The notes under the pieces: model-generated
Database searches by the model: none
What the model was told of the DNA's origin: nothing
Seen by the model: only the letters and a program-made list of their open reading frames with translations
Part shown: piece after piece, positions 63,475-64,000 of the stretch
Numbering within the stretch: position 1 is the first letter of the stretch
Layout: each line of letters starts with the position of its first letter
Program-made: the position numbers and the translations under genes
From: Embiotoca jacksoni
Lineage: Eukaryota; Chordata; Actinopteri; Embiotocidae
Assembly: GCA_022577435.1 (NCBI GenBank)
Contig: JAKOON010000012.1
Coordinates: 16,167,085 to 16,231,084 of the forward strand
Length of the DNA stretch: 64,000 nucleotides
Reading direction: 5' to 3'

Positions 63475-64000
63475 GTATTTAATTCCAAACGCATATCAAT
63501 AGAATCAATAATGTCACTCAATAATATTCAGAAACAAGAAAGAAAACTATAACATCAGCCTTACATGAAAACGTCCTGGTCATCAGAACCACAATATAAT
63601 ATCTTAACTCTTAAAGTTATCTTGGTAAATAGATGGACTACAGCACAGAGCAGATGCACTGTTAAGACTCGAGTCTTTGGGTTCTAGGATGATCCAATAA
63701 CCCTTACTCCCTCCATGCATCGGGTCTACGCTGTTATCAGGAAGCAGAATCCATCTTACCTTCAGAGCACAGGAAGAGACATCTCTCCTCTGATCTCTGT
63801 CCTTACAAAACCGTTCACTCCATTGTGACCACACTTTTTTTCCTGTTACATCTGCAATGTAAGTGTGTGTGTCAATACACTCCCTCTCCCCTACTTTTCT
63901 TACACACACACAGGGTTACATCCCGCTTCTGTGTCTCTGCTGCACTTGACAGGGGAGGGACCGCACAGGCGCACGTGTCCTCTACCGCCATGACACTTGC

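Larger units (their letters stand above)
61643..64000 (-). other. region upstream of slc52a3 coding exons
   Basis: Probably 5' intron and/or promoter-proximal DNA of slc52a3. It holds a common fish repeat fragment (62009-62141) and an AAT microsatellite (63415-63471). A more GC- and CpG-containing stretch starts at about 63920 and runs off the window (accgcacaggcgcacgtgtc), which might be near a first exon, but nothing can be fixed. Confidence 0.5.

Overview
The window is vertebrate nuclear DNA, most likely from a ray-finned (probably percomorph) fish. The evidence is two spliced genes with GT-AG introns, very many long (CA)n/(GT)n microsatellites, and interspersed repeats of kinds I know from teleost genomes (a tRNA-derived SINE, a Mermaid-like repeat, a PIF/Harbinger relic, a hAT-type element). 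No bacterial gene, CRISPR array or operon is present, and no tRNA or rRNA gene was recognised.

From 300 to 44702, on the plus strand, lie the last seven coding exons of an NFAT transcription factor, best matched to nfatc1. They join in frame to encode 472 residues: the second part of the Rel-homology DNA-binding region, the IPT/TIG dimerisation domain with the KRKR nuclear signal, and the long Ser/Pro-rich C-terminal activation region with two SUMO-type sites. The N-terminal calcineurin-regulated half lies before the window. Introns are large (up to 18.6 kb) and carry nearly all the microsatellites. Reading through the donor of the sixth-from-window-end IPT exon (17871-18003) gives a short C-terminal tail, as expected for an NFATc1/A-type short isoform.

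From 44703 to about 58275 lie the nfatc1 3' UTR and a repeat-rich intergenic gap. The gap holds a foldback-type element whose left end and GT tract are present three times (48029-48600), a 1.26 kb minisatellite of about 38 bp units (51634-52895), and a hAT-type insertion with a perfect 8 bp target-site duplication and an internal 44 bp perfect palindrome (54942-55491).

From 61642 down to about 58276, on the minus strand, lies a riboflavin transporter gene, best matched to slc52a3. Its three coding exons encode a complete 454-residue protein. It is convergent (tail to tail) with nfatc1. Its upstream noncoding exon(s) and promoter were not located. The two genes have no known functional link: one is a calcium/calcineurin-regulated transcription factor, the other a plasma-membrane vitamin B2 importer. 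I found no undescribed multi-gene system. The items most worth a second look are the read-through isoform, the microsatellite placed against a splice donor, the palindromes, the Harbinger relic with its Myb-like reading frame, and the minisatellite.
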